Source: an uncultured Rhodospirillales bacterium (GTDB lineage: Bacteria > Pseudomonadota > Alphaproteobacteria > Acetobacterales > Acetobacteraceae). Taken from it: a stretch of 34,643 nt of DNA. Shown one piece after another: positions 17,493-25,017 of the stretch. Numbering within the stretch: the first letter of the stretch is position 1; each line of letters starts with the position of its first letter. The notes below the pieces were generated by a model, which worked only from the letters and a program-made list of their open reading frames with translations, did no database searches and had not been told where the DNA came from. Position numbers and translations under genes: made by a program. The stretch is taken from positions 1 to 34,643 of the forward strand of contig CAIMSN010000112.1 of the NCBI GenBank assembly GCA_903844135.1, written 5' to 3'.

Positions 17493-18511
17493 GCGCGACG
17501 CTGAACGCACCGCCGGTCCGGTCCGGCATCGCCCGTACTTTGCTGCGTCGTCCGGAGATCGCCGTCGCGTCGCTGGCGCTGGTCTCGATGCTGGCGATCG
17601 GCGCGATCAACCCTGCCTTCTGGAGCGCCGGCAACCTGTTCAGCCTGCTGCGCGCCAACGTCATCATCGGCATCCTGTCGCTCGGGGTGATGATGATCAT
17701 GCTGTCGGGCGGCATCGACGTGTCGTTCCCGGCCTTCGCCATCGCGGCGATGTACGTCACCATCAAGACCATGATCGCCTGGAACTACGACGGCGTGGTG
17801 CTGCCGTTCATCGGCGCCACCGCGATCGGCCTGCTGCTCGGCCTCGTCAACGCGCTGTTCGTCACCAGGCTGAAGATGATCCCGCTGATCGTGACGCTGG
17901 GCACCGGCACCGCGGTGCGCGGCTTCCTGCTCGGCGTGATCGGCGTCAGCACCATCAATATCGACCACATGCCGCAGGCGCTGATCGGCTTCGCCCGCAC
18001 CGACCTGATCGACGTCACCCAGGCGAACGGACAGCATGTCGGCCTGTCGGCGATGGTGCTGGTCTATCTCGTGCTGGCGCTCGGCGTGCACCTGATGCTG
18101 CGCCACACGCTGATCGGACGCTCGATCTATGCGCTGGGCGGCGGCGAGGAGGCGGCGAGGCGCGCCGGATTCAGCGTGCCCGGCACGGTGTTCTTCATCT
18201 ACGGCCTGGCCGGCGCGCTCGCCGGCTTCACCGGCCTGCTGCACGGCTCGATGATCTGGATCGCCAACCCGCACGACATGGCCGGGCTCGAGCTCGACGT
18301 GATCGCCGCGGTCGTGCTCGGCGGCGCCAGCATCTTCGGCGGACGCGGCAGCGTGCTCGGCACCATGCTCGGCGTGTTCACCCTGGTGATGCTGACCAAC
18401 AGTCTGATCATCATGCATATCGACACCACCTGGCAGCGCATCGTCACCGGCGCGATCGTGATCGTCGCCGCCGCCATCACCTCCTGGCGCGACCGCGGAC
18501 GGTCGGCATGA
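17489..18511 (+). CDS. Sugar ABC transporter, permease 1 (system B)
   Basis: A 340-residue multi-span membrane protein of the RbsC/LsrC class. Recognisable family stretches are MLSGGIDVSFPAFAIAAM, ALGGGEEAARRAGF and GLELDVIAAVVLGGASIFGG. Unlike systems A and C, this importer has two different permeases, the heterodimeric LsrC/LsrD or RhaP/RhaQ arrangement, which agrees with its LsrB-like binding protein. Its ATG overlaps the ATPase stop and its stop overlaps the next ATG, both as ATGA, so the transporter genes are translationally chained. Confidence 0.9.
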   Translation: MSATLNAPPVRSGIARTLLRRPEIAVASLALVSMLAIGAINPAFWSAGNLFSLLRANVIIGILSLGVMMIMLSGGIDVSFPAFAIAAMYVTIKTMIAWNYDGVVLPFIGATAIGLLLGLVNALFVTRLKMIPLIVTLGTGTAVRGFLLGVIGVSTINIDHMPQALIGFARTDLIDVTQANGQHVGLSAMVLVYLVLALGVHLMLRHTLIGRSIYALGGGEEAARRAGFSVPGTVFFIYGLAGALAGFTGLLHGSMIWIANPHDMAGLELDVIAAVVLGGASIFGGRGSVLGTMLGVFTLVMLTNSLIIMHIDTTWQRIVTGAIVIVAAAITSWRDRGRSA

Positions 18512-19524
18512 GCGACGTCACGAAACGCCCCCGTATGTGGCGCCTGGGGCGCCTGGGCCGGATCGACCCGGCGCTGCTGCAGATGGCCGGGCTGACGCTG
18601 CTGGTGTTCGTCGTCATGGCGGCGCTCAATCCGGAGAAGTTCCTGCGCCCCTACGTGTTCGAATCGATTACCTACGTCGCGCCTGAACTCGGCCTGCTGT
18701 CGATTGCGATGATGCTGGCGATGCTCACCGGCGGCATCGACCTGTCGGTGATCGGCATCGCCAATCTCGCCGGCATCCTCGCCGGCCTGTACTTCCACGC
18801 CCATGGCGGCAGTTCGGGTCCCGGCCTGACCCGCATGGCCCCGGGCCCGGTGGCGGTCGGCATCGTCATCGCGCTGTCCACCGGTCTGGTCGCCGGCGCC
18901 ATCAACGGCGTCCTGATCGCCAGGGTCCGGCTCACCCCGATCCTGGCCACCATCGGCTCGGGCCAGATCTTCACCGGCATCGCCCTGGTGCTGACCGGCG
19001 GCCCGGCCATCGTCGGTTATCCGCGCCTGTGGGGCGCGATCGGCAATGACAGCCTGTGGGGCGTCGCGATTCCGCTGCTGGTCCTGCTGGCGGCGGCGGC
19101 GCTGATCGGCCTGATGCTGACCCGCACCAGCTTCGGCATCGCCCTCAAGCTGATCGGCACCAACCTGCGCGCCGCCCGCTTCGCCGGCCTGCGCACCGCC
19201 CGCACCATCTTCCTGTCCTACGTGCTGAGCGGGCTGCTCGCCAGCATGGCCGGCATCCTGCTGTCGGCCCGCACCAACGCCGCCAAGTCCGACTACGGCG
19301 TCTCGTATCTGCTCGAGGCGGTGCTGATCGCGGTGCTCGGCGGCACCAACCCCGCCGGCGGACGCGGCTCGGTGCCGGGCATCGTGCTCGCGCTCGCCGC
19401 GCTGATGCTGCTGTCGTCCGGCCTGCAGTTGCTGCGCTTCTCCAACTTCCTGGTCGATTTCGTGTGGGGCGCGTTCCTGCTGCTGTCGATCGCCCTCAAC
19501 GCGCTGCGCAACCGGACACGCTGA
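18508..19524 (+). CDS. Sugar ABC transporter, permease 2 (system B)
   Basis: A 338-residue membrane protein, second half of the heterodimeric channel (LsrD/RhaQ position). Family features are AMLTGGIDLSVIGIANLAGI near the N-terminus, LIGTNLRAARFAGL in the central loop and EAVLIAVLGGTNPAGGRGS near the C-terminus. It begins within the stop of permease 1 and ends two bases before the mutarotase-like gene. No damage is seen. With the binding protein and ATPase upstream it should complete an importer for 2-deoxyribose or a similar deoxy sugar. Confidence 0.9.
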   Translation: MSDVTKRPRMWRLGRLGRIDPALLQMAGLTLLVFVVMAALNPEKFLRPYVFESITYVAPELGLLSIAMMLAMLTGGIDLSVIGIANLAGILAGLYFHAHGGSSGPGLTRMAPGPVAVGIVIALSTGLVAGAINGVLIARVRLTPILATIGSGQIFTGIALVLTGGPAIVGYPRLWGAIGNDSLWGVAIPLLVLLAAAALIGLMLTRTSFGIALKLIGTNLRAARFAGLRTARTIFLSYVLSGLLASMAGILLSARTNAAKSDYGVSYLLEAVLIAVLGGTNPAGGRGSVPGIVLALAALMLLSSGLQLLRFSNFLVDFVWGAFLLLSIALNALRNRTR

Positions 19525-19526
19525 GC

Positions 19527-20594
19527 ATGCGTCACCTCGCCAGGATCCCGCTCTCCCCCGACGGCCTCACCGGCGCCGAGACCCTGGTGCTCGATGCCGG
19601 CTCTTTGTCCGCTTCGCTGTTCCGGTATCCGAGCGGTATCGCGGCACTTCGCCTGTCCAACGCCCGCGGCAGCCTGATCGTGCTGCCCTGGTTCGGCCAG
19701 ATGCTGTGGCACGCCGCGTTCGACGGGGTCGATCTCACCATGCGCAGCTTTTTCGATGCGCCGCTGCCCAGCGACGACATCGCCGGCACCTATGGCTGCT
19801 TCGCGTTCCATAGCGGCCTGCTGCGCAACGGCGTGCCCGGTCCTGGCGACGACCATGCCGCGCACGGCGAATTCCCCTGCGCCAGCATGCGCGACGCCTG
19901 GCTCGACCTGTTCGACGAGAACGGCACGCTGGCGCTCAGGCTCACCAGCGAGCGCGACCATGCCGTCGGCTTCGGCCCGCACTATCTGGCGCATCCGTTC
20001 GTCACGTTGCGGGAACATTCCGCCCTGTTCGACCTCGCGCTCGACGTCGAGAACCGCTCCGGCAAGCCGATGGAGCTGATGTATATGGCGCACGTGAATT
20101 TCGCCTTCGTCCCCGGCGGCGAGATCCTGCAGCCGGTGCCGTACGACCCGCATCACGTCGCCGTGCGTCGCGCCATTCCCGGCCATGTCGTCGCCAGCGA
20201 CGCCTACCGCGCCAGGATCGAGACCCTGGCCGCCGACCCCGGCCGGATGCGCCGCCTCGACGAGACCGGCGCCTACGATCCCGAGCAGGTGTTCTATCTC
20301 GATCACATGCCCGCCGATGAAGACGGACGCGCCAGTCTGATGCTGCGCCGTCCGGATGGCGACGCGTTCGCGCTGCGCTACGCGCCCGCGCAGTTCCCGC
20401 ATTGCGTGCGCTGGATCCTGGACGATCCGGACCAGGGCGTCGCCGCCTTCGCCTTGCCCTCCACCTGCCATCCGGAAGGCTACCTGTCCGAGCGCGCCAA
20501 GGGCCACGTACGCATCCTGCCGCCGCACGGCCACGCCAGCTTCGCCATCACGCTCGGCTACCTGAGCGCGACGGAATTCGCGACCACAACCTGA
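19527..20594 (+). CDS. DUF4432 / aldose 1-epimerase-family protein, likely deoxyribose mutarotase or accessory
   Basis: A 355-residue protein of the galactose-mutarotase fold, DUF4432 branch. Recognisable stretches are SLIVLPWFGQMLWHAAFDG, TYGCFAFHSGLL, MYMAHVNFAFVPGG and the C-terminal FAITLGYL. Related proteins occur next to deoxyribokinase genes in enteric bacteria, where mutarotase-type products assist growth on deoxyribose; I recall this only in outline. It starts two bases after permease 2, so it belongs to the deo operon. It would speed the exchange of sugar anomers before phosphorylation. The native operon seems to have continued to deoK, now 4.4 kb away across the island. Confidence 0.8.
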   Translation: MRHLARIPLSPDGLTGAETLVLDAGSLSASLFRYPSGIAALRLSNARGSLIVLPWFGQMLWHAAFDGVDLTMRSFFDAPLPSDDIAGTYGCFAFHSGLLRNGVPGPGDDHAAHGEFPCASMRDAWLDLFDENGTLALRLTSERDHAVGFGPHYLAHPFVTLREHSALFDLALDVENRSGKPMELMYMAHVNFAFVPGGEILQPVPYDPHHVAVRRAIPGHVVASDAYRARIETLAADPGRMRRLDETGAYDPEQVFYLDHMPADEDGRASLMLRRPDGDAFALRYAPAQFPHCVRWILDDPDQGVAAFALPSTCHPEGYLSERAKGHVRILPPHGHASFAITLGYLSATEFATTT

Positions 20595-20604
20595 CAACCG
20601 GGTT

Positions 20605-20646
20605 CCAAGGGCGACCGCCCTTGGCGGGGCTCGGGGCAGCGCCCCG
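20605..20646 (+). terminator. Double GC-rich hairpin after the mutarotase-like gene
   Basis: CCAAGGGCG (20605-20613) pairs perfectly with CGCCCTTGG (20616-20624), and CGGGGC (20632-20637) pairs with GCCCCG (20641-20646). There is no T-tract. Such paired hairpins are common between genes in high-GC alphaproteobacteria and may act as terminators or be dispersed repeat units. They mark the last clearly native sequence before the AT-richer island. Confidence 0.45.
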
Positions 20647-20757
20647 ACCTAATGACTGAACGGGAGCACCCATGATCATGGCGTGTGCTCGTCCTGCCTG
20701 TGGCTAATCCCTGAGTGGTTTAATACGCTACCCAACCGACTGTCTGGATATCCTCCC

Positions 20758-21165
20758 ATGAGCTCGCTGCGCTTCACTGTAATGGCAATCGCTCTTTGTA
20801 TGGCGCAGCCAGCCGCGGCTCTTGCCCAGCGGGACCATAGTCCGGCCTACGCTGAAGGATTTCAAGCTGCTCGGGCGTATGGAGCATGGTTTCGCAGTCA
20901 GCAGGGCGAGTACGGGCTTGGCGTATTCCAGGGCGGTATGCGGGCAAGCATCTTCCCGCCAACGTCGAAATTCTGCGGCGATTTAACAGCTCCAGGCTGT
21001 CACGTTGAACCTTGCGCTAAGCCCGGTGAAAGCCACTCTGCGGAGTGGCTAGCTGGCTGCGAGGAAGCTGAGAGGCGTAAGACGGCGATCAATCAACGGT
21101 CGTGGAGCGACGCAGCATACAGCGCGGGGAACGACGCTGGCGCTAAGTCCCAATTAAGTCCGTGA
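20758..21165 (+). CDS. Small secreted protein of unknown function
   Basis: A 135-residue protein that I do not recognise. It begins with a signal peptide (hydrophobic VMAIALCMAQPAAALA, probable cleavage before QRDHS), so it is likely exported. The mature part contains four cysteines (in FCGDL, PGCHVEPCAK and LAGCEE) that could form disulphides in the periplasm. The ATG at 20758 gives a clean signal peptide; the frame is open upstream to 20683 without improving it. It is the first gene of the island, reading away from the deo operon. Its composition is intermediate between host and island. Confidence 0.55.
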   Translation: MSSLRFTVMAIALCMAQPAAALAQRDHSPAYAEGFQAARAYGAWFRSQQGEYGLGVFQGGMRASIFPPTSKFCGDLTAPGCHVEPCAKPGESHSAEWLAGCEEAERRKTAINQRSWSDAAYSAGNDAGAKSQLSP

Positions 21166-21241
21166 CGTGGGTCTATTGAGGGAGCTGAGCACGTTAAGAA
21201 CATTACTAATTCGTTGAGAAGTCTTTGGGGGTCATACGGCT

Positions 21242-21688
21242 ATGACGCTGACTAGATGTTTTATCGCAGGCGTCTTAGCATCAGTCGTCCAAGCATGTTG
21301 GTTTATATTCGGAAGAGTTCACCCTTTTTCATTGTTTTCCGTGCCCCAAGTTCCGTTAATTGCTGCTGCAATCGTATTTCTCATAGGACTGCCGTTGTTT
21401 TGTATTTTCATGTGGCTTTCGGCGACGGTCTCAGCAGTGCTACGTCGCTCGATTCATCTAAATGCGGTTGTGAATAACATCGTCGCTGTGTGTTTGTCCT
21501 GGCAGCTTATGTGCATTGGCTTCAATTTCTTTTCAGAAATCACCCTTCCTAATAGCATTCCTATTTCAACGTTGGACATGACAGAAGGTACTTATAAGCA
21601 AGCGATCATTGCAGCCATCGCTTACTTGATTTTCCAGAGATCTGCTACGCGTCATCGCCGCATCTCGAATGCAACGGAACAGCGATAA
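21242..21688 (+). CDS. Small membrane protein of unknown function
   Basis: A 148-residue protein with about four hydrophobic segments (for example VPLIAAAIVFLIGLPLFCIF and AIIAAIAYLIF) and a basic C-terminal tail. No family is recognised. Codon use is AT-rich compared with the host operons. G-rich sequence before the ATG (GGGGGTC) could serve as ribosome site. It stands alone between two gaps of 76 and 172 bases in which I see no further gene. Confidence 0.5.
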   Translation: MTLTRCFIAGVLASVVQACWFIFGRVHPFSLFSVPQVPLIAAAIVFLIGLPLFCIFMWLSATVSAVLRRSIHLNAVVNNIVAVCLSWQLMCIGFNFFSEITLPNSIPISTLDMTEGTYKQAIIAAIAYLIFQRSATRHRRISNATEQR

Positions 21689-21860
21689 CCCTGGAGAGGT
21701 GAGACACCAATTCAGAACTTAGCGTCGCAATTTGCACCGCAATCTATTCCAAGCTCATTCTTACATCAGGAGTCCAGTCAATTTAGAGCCACGGGTTTTG
21801 TCGGCAATCACCCTCTTACACCGCTCTCTCAATCGCTGACATCGCGACCTATCGCAAGTC

Positions 21861-22148
21861 TTACTTCCCATATTGCGTTGGAAGAACCAACAGTGCTAGA
21901 ATAAGGGTTATACCCGCAATCCATTTCCTCAAAGCAGAATCTTTGTAAAATGCCTTGTCAGATTTAATGAGGGCCATCGTCCCAAATGCAAGAGGCACTA
22001 AAACAGCTTTTATTGAGCTATCGTGCCTCAAGTCCGCGCCTTCAATCCCCATAATGATCTTATACAGAAAGAATGTTCCAACTGCGGTGAAGACGATAGT
22101 CAAGAGTGCGTATCGAATTCTGGTCCAGGTGGTGATCATATCACTCAT
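21861..22148 (-). CDS. Small two- or three-span membrane protein
   Basis: A 95-residue protein with hydrophobic segments at about residues 11-33 (ALLTIVFTAVGTFFLYKI) and near the C-terminus (GITLILALLVLP), and a possible weak middle one. No family is recognised. The ATG at 22148 lies eight bases inside the end of the upstream gene, so the two are probably made together; an in-frame GTG at 22169 is a less likely start. A membrane protein coupled to an immunity-like gene would fit an island of toxin-protection genes, but that is a guess. Confidence 0.5.
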   Translation of the reverse strand: MSDMITTWTRIRYALLTIVFTAVGTFFLYKIIMGIEGADLRHDSSIKAVLVPLAFGTMALIKSDKAFYKDSALRKWIAGITLILALLVLPTQYGK

Positions 22149-22620
22149 GCCGTGAGTATCCCGCTTCACCAGTGCGCCGGTAAGTTGTGTCCAAATTTTT
22201 CAAGATCTTCTCTATCATAGGTCGAGTATGATCTTCTGGAGGATCATCAATTTTATCAGGTGTCCGGTAAAACTCGCCAGCATCGAACGCATAGTAGACC
22301 GCATAAAACAGTCCAGGGGATGACCACACATGATGCGTAGTCTCATCAGGCGTGTCCCAATATTCCGTGAGTCTAAATTGATATAGTTTATTGATGATGG
22401 TGTCGCAGTGGACAAAGCCAAGCGTGCGATCCGCAAATCCTCGTGTAAGATATAGCGCGATATCATCTAAAAATTGCTCAACTGACACGCCTGCTCGATC
22501 AACCAGATCGCTGATTTCCTGATTGCTCAACCTAATGTCATATGAACACTCCTGAAGGGGCGGGTAAACCCGCTGGAGCTCCGCGATGATAGCCGTGTAA
22601 TCCGGTGATTGCTCAGTCAT
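22141..22620 (-). CDS. Hypothetical acidic protein, immunity-like
   Basis: A 159-residue acidic, soluble protein. It contains SDLVDRAGVSVEQFLDDIA and LFYAVYYAFDAGEFYRT, a pattern I associate with small proteins encoded near polymorphic toxins, though I cannot name a family. The ATG at 22620 was chosen because the region before it is not protein-like, but its ribosome site is weak; the frame is open to 22692 and an upstream start is possible. It overlaps the start of the small membrane protein. It could be a cytosolic immunity protein without its toxin. Confidence 0.5.
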   Translation of the reverse strand: MTEQSPDYTAIIAELQRVYPPLQECSYDIRLSNQEISDLVDRAGVSVEQFLDDIALYLTRGFADRTLGFVHCDTIINKLYQFRLTEYWDTPDETTHHVWSSPGLFYAVYYAFDAGEFYRTPDKIDDPPEDHTRPMIEKILKNLDTTYRRTGEAGYSRHE

Positions 22621-22771
22621 GTGCCTGCCAGCCGTTTGCTTCCTGTCACCTAGGCTGACTTCAATCACCATGCCTTCGATGCAATACGACAACGTTAACA
22701 GGGTTAGAGCCCGCGCTCTAGATCGCTTCCATCCCGCTTTCGGGCGAGCGGAAGCAGCGTCTCGACTGTTT

Positions 22772-23167
22772 TCAGGCCTCCTTGATCGCCAGGATAATGT
22801 CCTCGCCCGATGTCACGCTTTTAGCGGGGCCGAGCGTGGCGAGCATATCTTCCGGAAGATGCGTCGCGAGACTGATATCGGGCATGATCAGGCAGCTTGG
22901 CCAATACGCCACAAGTTCAGCCTTCATCATGAGACCATACAGATCATTGAAGAGCTCTCGTCCACCTGGTCTGTTTATCGTGAACCCGTGAATTTCCTCA
23001 CCGTTGAAGTAGAGGTCACCGCCACCACCATCTGGATAAGACAGTGTCATCCCCCATGTCGGTTCGCGTTTGGAGACGTGAGAGCCAAACGCCTGCTCCA
23101 ACCACATTTTTGGGAAGTGAGCAGCTTCTCCATGTTGGAAACGCTGAACGAAGATGCCAAAACTCAT
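22772..23167 (-). CDS. Hypothetical protein of the MSF-FVQRF type, immunity-like
   Basis: A 131-residue protein starting MSFGIFVQRFQHGE and continuing with LSYPDGGGGDLYFNGE, FTINRPGG and a late YWPSCLIMPD. This layout matches a widespread family of short uncharacterised proteins often found beside polymorphic-toxin or other orphan immunity genes. I recognise the pattern but no described function. The ATG at 23167 has AGGGA eight bases upstream, a good ribosome site. A 244-codon frame on the other strand (22619-23353) covers the same DNA but is judged to be its shadow. Confidence 0.6.
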   Translation of the reverse strand: MSFGIFVQRFQHGEAAHFPKMWLEQAFGSHVSKREPTWGMTLSYPDGGGGDLYFNGEEIHGFTINRPGGRELFNDLYGLMMKAELVAYWPSCLIMPDISLATHLPEDMLATLGPAKSVTSGEDIILAIKEA

Positions 23168-23245
23168 GCAGGATTTCCCTTGCTGGTAAGCGAGCTCTGT
23201 CAGCACCATAACGCCAACGTCCAGACCGGAAAGCTTTTAACGGGG

Positions 23246-23602
23246 TTATTTCCCTACCCACATCCGCTCTTCCCGCATTTCGAAGCGACCAAACGTCTTC
23301 ATCGTGATACCCACATCGCCTCGCTCAAGTACGACATACAATTCGCCCGGTAGGAGTGGTTGAAAGGTCGCGTGAAAGTCTGAGAAGGCTGGAATCGTGA
23401 CCGATCGGGAAAACCAGTATGTTCCCTCATTTAATTGAAGTCCTCTTTTGGAACTCAACCAAGATGCAATGCTTTCCTTGCGACTTTGGTCAGCGCCGGC
23501 AGGAGCTATGTATACTACGACGCCACCTATATCCGGCGCACGCACGGATTCCTGCGCGTTTTCATTAACCACGATTAGAATCCTCTCGGCCAACGGCAGC
23601 AA
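23246..23602 (-). CDS. Hypothetical protein with TTG start
   Basis: A 118-residue soluble protein of unknown function (contains IGGVVVYIAPAG and LLPGELYVVLERGDVG). There is no ATG near the N-terminus. AAGGAG at 23614-23609 lies six bases before a TTG at 23602, which decides the start. It precedes the MSF-type gene on the same strand by 78 bases, so the two may be cotranscribed. Size and company suggest another immunity-type or accessory gene of the island. Confidence 0.45.
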   Translation of the reverse strand: MLPLAERILIVVNENAQESVRAPDIGGVVVYIAPAGADQSRKESIASWLSSKRGLQLNEGTYWFSRSVTIPAFSDFHATFQPLLPGELYVVLERGDVGITMKTFGRFEMREERMWVGK

Positions 23603-23693
23603 AAAACGCTCCTTAATCTACCACTAGCTATCGAGCAAATTTGCAAATCCGCGCACTGTCGTCCGGACCATATATCGGAAATGCTCACTGTAA

Positions 23694-24068
23694 CGTCACG
23701 GGTCTGCAATCGAAGCAATTCTTAAACACTACGGATCGCCAGATGCCGATATTCGGGCGTTTGCGCCAGAGGGTAACTTCGAGCTACTGCTAGAATTAGA
23801 GATCGGACTTAGCGGTGATTCCAAATCAGAACTCTTTCAGGTTGTCATTTCTACCCCGCGTTGTGATAGCGATTTCGAGTTGGAAGACTTGCCCGCTCTT
23901 CAAAAGGGATACATTATCGTTGATCAGTATAACTTAAACGCCGTGATAGATAAGCTTAACCACTTCATATCGGAGTGTAACGGTCGCACGTGGCTTGAGA
24001 TCGCTAGAAAACTTTCTGCGAAATTTCTTTGGGAATACGAGCACGAGGACGCGGCGAGAGCCCCTTGA
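23694..24068 (+). pseudogene. Imm8-like immunity protein, start codon lost
   Basis: The open frame after the TAA at 23691 encodes about 124 residues that fit the Imm8 immunity family from end to end. It begins IEAILKHYGSPDADIRAFAP, continues LLELEIGLSG and FQVVISTP, and ends CNGRTWLEIARKLSAKFLWE. No ATG, GTG or TTG opens the conserved part; the first such codon in frame is well inside. An ATG at 23681 is in another frame, and removing one base between it and about 23705 would join the two. So the gene is probably frameshifted, or starts at a rare codon such as ATC or ATT. A shorter product from the TTG at 23880 would lack half the domain. Imm8 proteins neutralise polymorphic toxins; none is encoded here. 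Confidence 0.6.
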
Positions 24069-24153
24069 TTTATAGCTGAAAAGATTGTTTAGGCGACGAC
24101 CGGCGTCGTCGATTTTTTGCGTGAAATCGGACGCTTAATGCAGGAATATGATT

Positions 24154-24417
24154 ATGAAATTGAATCAAGTGTTTGAGAACCGGACTTCAAAAACACTGGT
24201 GGTAAACCTAGAACCATATCTCTCGAGATACAAATTGGAGCCCAACGAGGAAATCGTCCTTCACTATAACCACGATGAAACAACCGACGGACCATGTGCT
24301 CCCGTTAGAGTTGAGTTAATTGAGGCAGGCGGCCATATTGAGTTGAATGTTTGGGCTGATGACGACCAGATGTATCTCAAAGATGGAAGCCCTGCGCCTC
24401 TGCGTTATGACCCCTAA
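24154..24417 (+). CDS. Small hypothetical protein
   Basis: An 87-residue acidic protein of unknown function, probably beta-rich (VFENRTSKTLVVNLEPYL, EIVLHYNHDE, LNVWADDDQMYL). Two in-frame ATGs are possible; AGGA at 24142-24145 is eight bases from the second (24154) and too close to the first (24148). It resembles short proteins seen in immunity-gene clusters. It lies 85 bases after the Imm8-like frame on the same strand and may share its transcript. The 132-base gap behind it leads to the integrase remnant. Confidence 0.5.
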   Translation: MKLNQVFENRTSKTLVVNLEPYLSRYKLEPNEEIVLHYNHDETTDGPCAPVRVELIEAGGHIELNVWADDDQMYLKDGSPAPLRYDP

Positions 24418-24541
24418 GAGGTGAATCCGTATCTGGCTCGTTATCGGCGAGCATATTCCGCCAAAAACTCCTCCTGTTACGTGCTCTGAGGGAATGATCT
24501 CGTGTTACTTTAACCATCCAGTATACGTGAAAAAAGTAACG

Positions 24542-24882
24542 ATTTTATCTCACCAACACGTCAAACTGAATCTCTTGGTCGGCGATCCAAGCTGCGGCAA
24601 CTTCGGAGAACAGTTTGTCTTTGGTACAGTAACCTTGGCTGTGCTTGTTTTTGTTTCCTGATATCGCTCTTCTGCGATTCTCACTGCTTCGTCGAAATTT
24701 CCAGTCTTGGTAGTTTTGCGTTCCAGCTCCTTTGAGTTAGGCAGTTTGAGGGCATACCACCAAGCGCCCTTTTTGCTGTTTTCCCGTTTGTAGAGGACTA
24801 GCGCGCCGTCGTGGTAGGTATATCGTGTGGGTTGAGCAGTTGGTCGTGTCTGCGGTTTGAGTTGTAAGACGTTTGATGTCAT
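24542..24882 (-). pseudogene. Tyrosine-recombinase integrase remnant, frameshifted and truncated
   Basis: The frame from 24882 gives an integrase-like N-terminal arm region (YTYHDGALVLYKRENSKKG, WWYALKLPNSKELERKTTKT, FDEAVRIAEERYQE). After RYQE the integrase-like sequence continues in a different frame (KHSQGYCTKDKLFSEVAAAW, then IADQE), then ends at a TAA at about 24542. A full integrase has 350 or more residues including the catalytic R-H-R-Y domain, which is absent. The gene is thus dead through one frameshift and loss of its 3-prime two thirds. It marks the island as a former integrative element near its right border. The identification relies on general resemblance. Confidence 0.6.
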
Positions 24883-25017
24883 TCCTTACTCCGTTTTGTG
24901 TTGATGTTGTGCTACACTTTCCTGGTAATATACACTGTTGTTACAATGCTCATAAAACTCATGCTTAAGAACGTGCAATTTGTTTTGAGTCTATACTAGA
25001 GATAGAGCGCAGAAACG

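Larger units (their letters stand above)
20650..25017. mobile_element. AT-richer acquired island with orphan small genes and integrase remnant
   Basis: Base composition drops sharply after about 20650 and returns to the host level a few codons into deoK (about 25060). Inside are nine short genes or fragments on both strands with unrelated codon use, several of them immunity-like, and at the right end a frameshifted integrase fragment. The deo operon reads up to the left edge and resumes with deoK at the right edge, so the element probably split it. I could not find a tRNA or a convincing direct repeat at the ends, so exact borders are uncertain. At 20672 an orphan ATG follows CGGGAG but its frame stops after 11 codons (MIMACARPACG); it may be the displaced native start of the next gene. 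Confidence 0.7.

Noticed and set aside
14869-19524. An autoinducer-2 (Lsr) uptake operon
   Set aside because: The binding protein and double permease look Lsr-like, but LsrF, LsrG and a convincing LsrK are absent and the operon contains deoC with deoR and deoK nearby, so deoxyribose fits better.
22619-23353. A 244-codon open frame on the plus strand inside the island
   Set aside because: It lies opposite the MSF-type gene and the start of the acidic protein gene, which have recognisable features and, for the former, a good ribosome site. The plus-strand product shows no domain.
20650-25017. tRNA or direct-repeat attachment sites flanking the island
   Set aside because: I compared both edges by eye and found neither a tRNA-like sequence nor a repeat long enough to trust.
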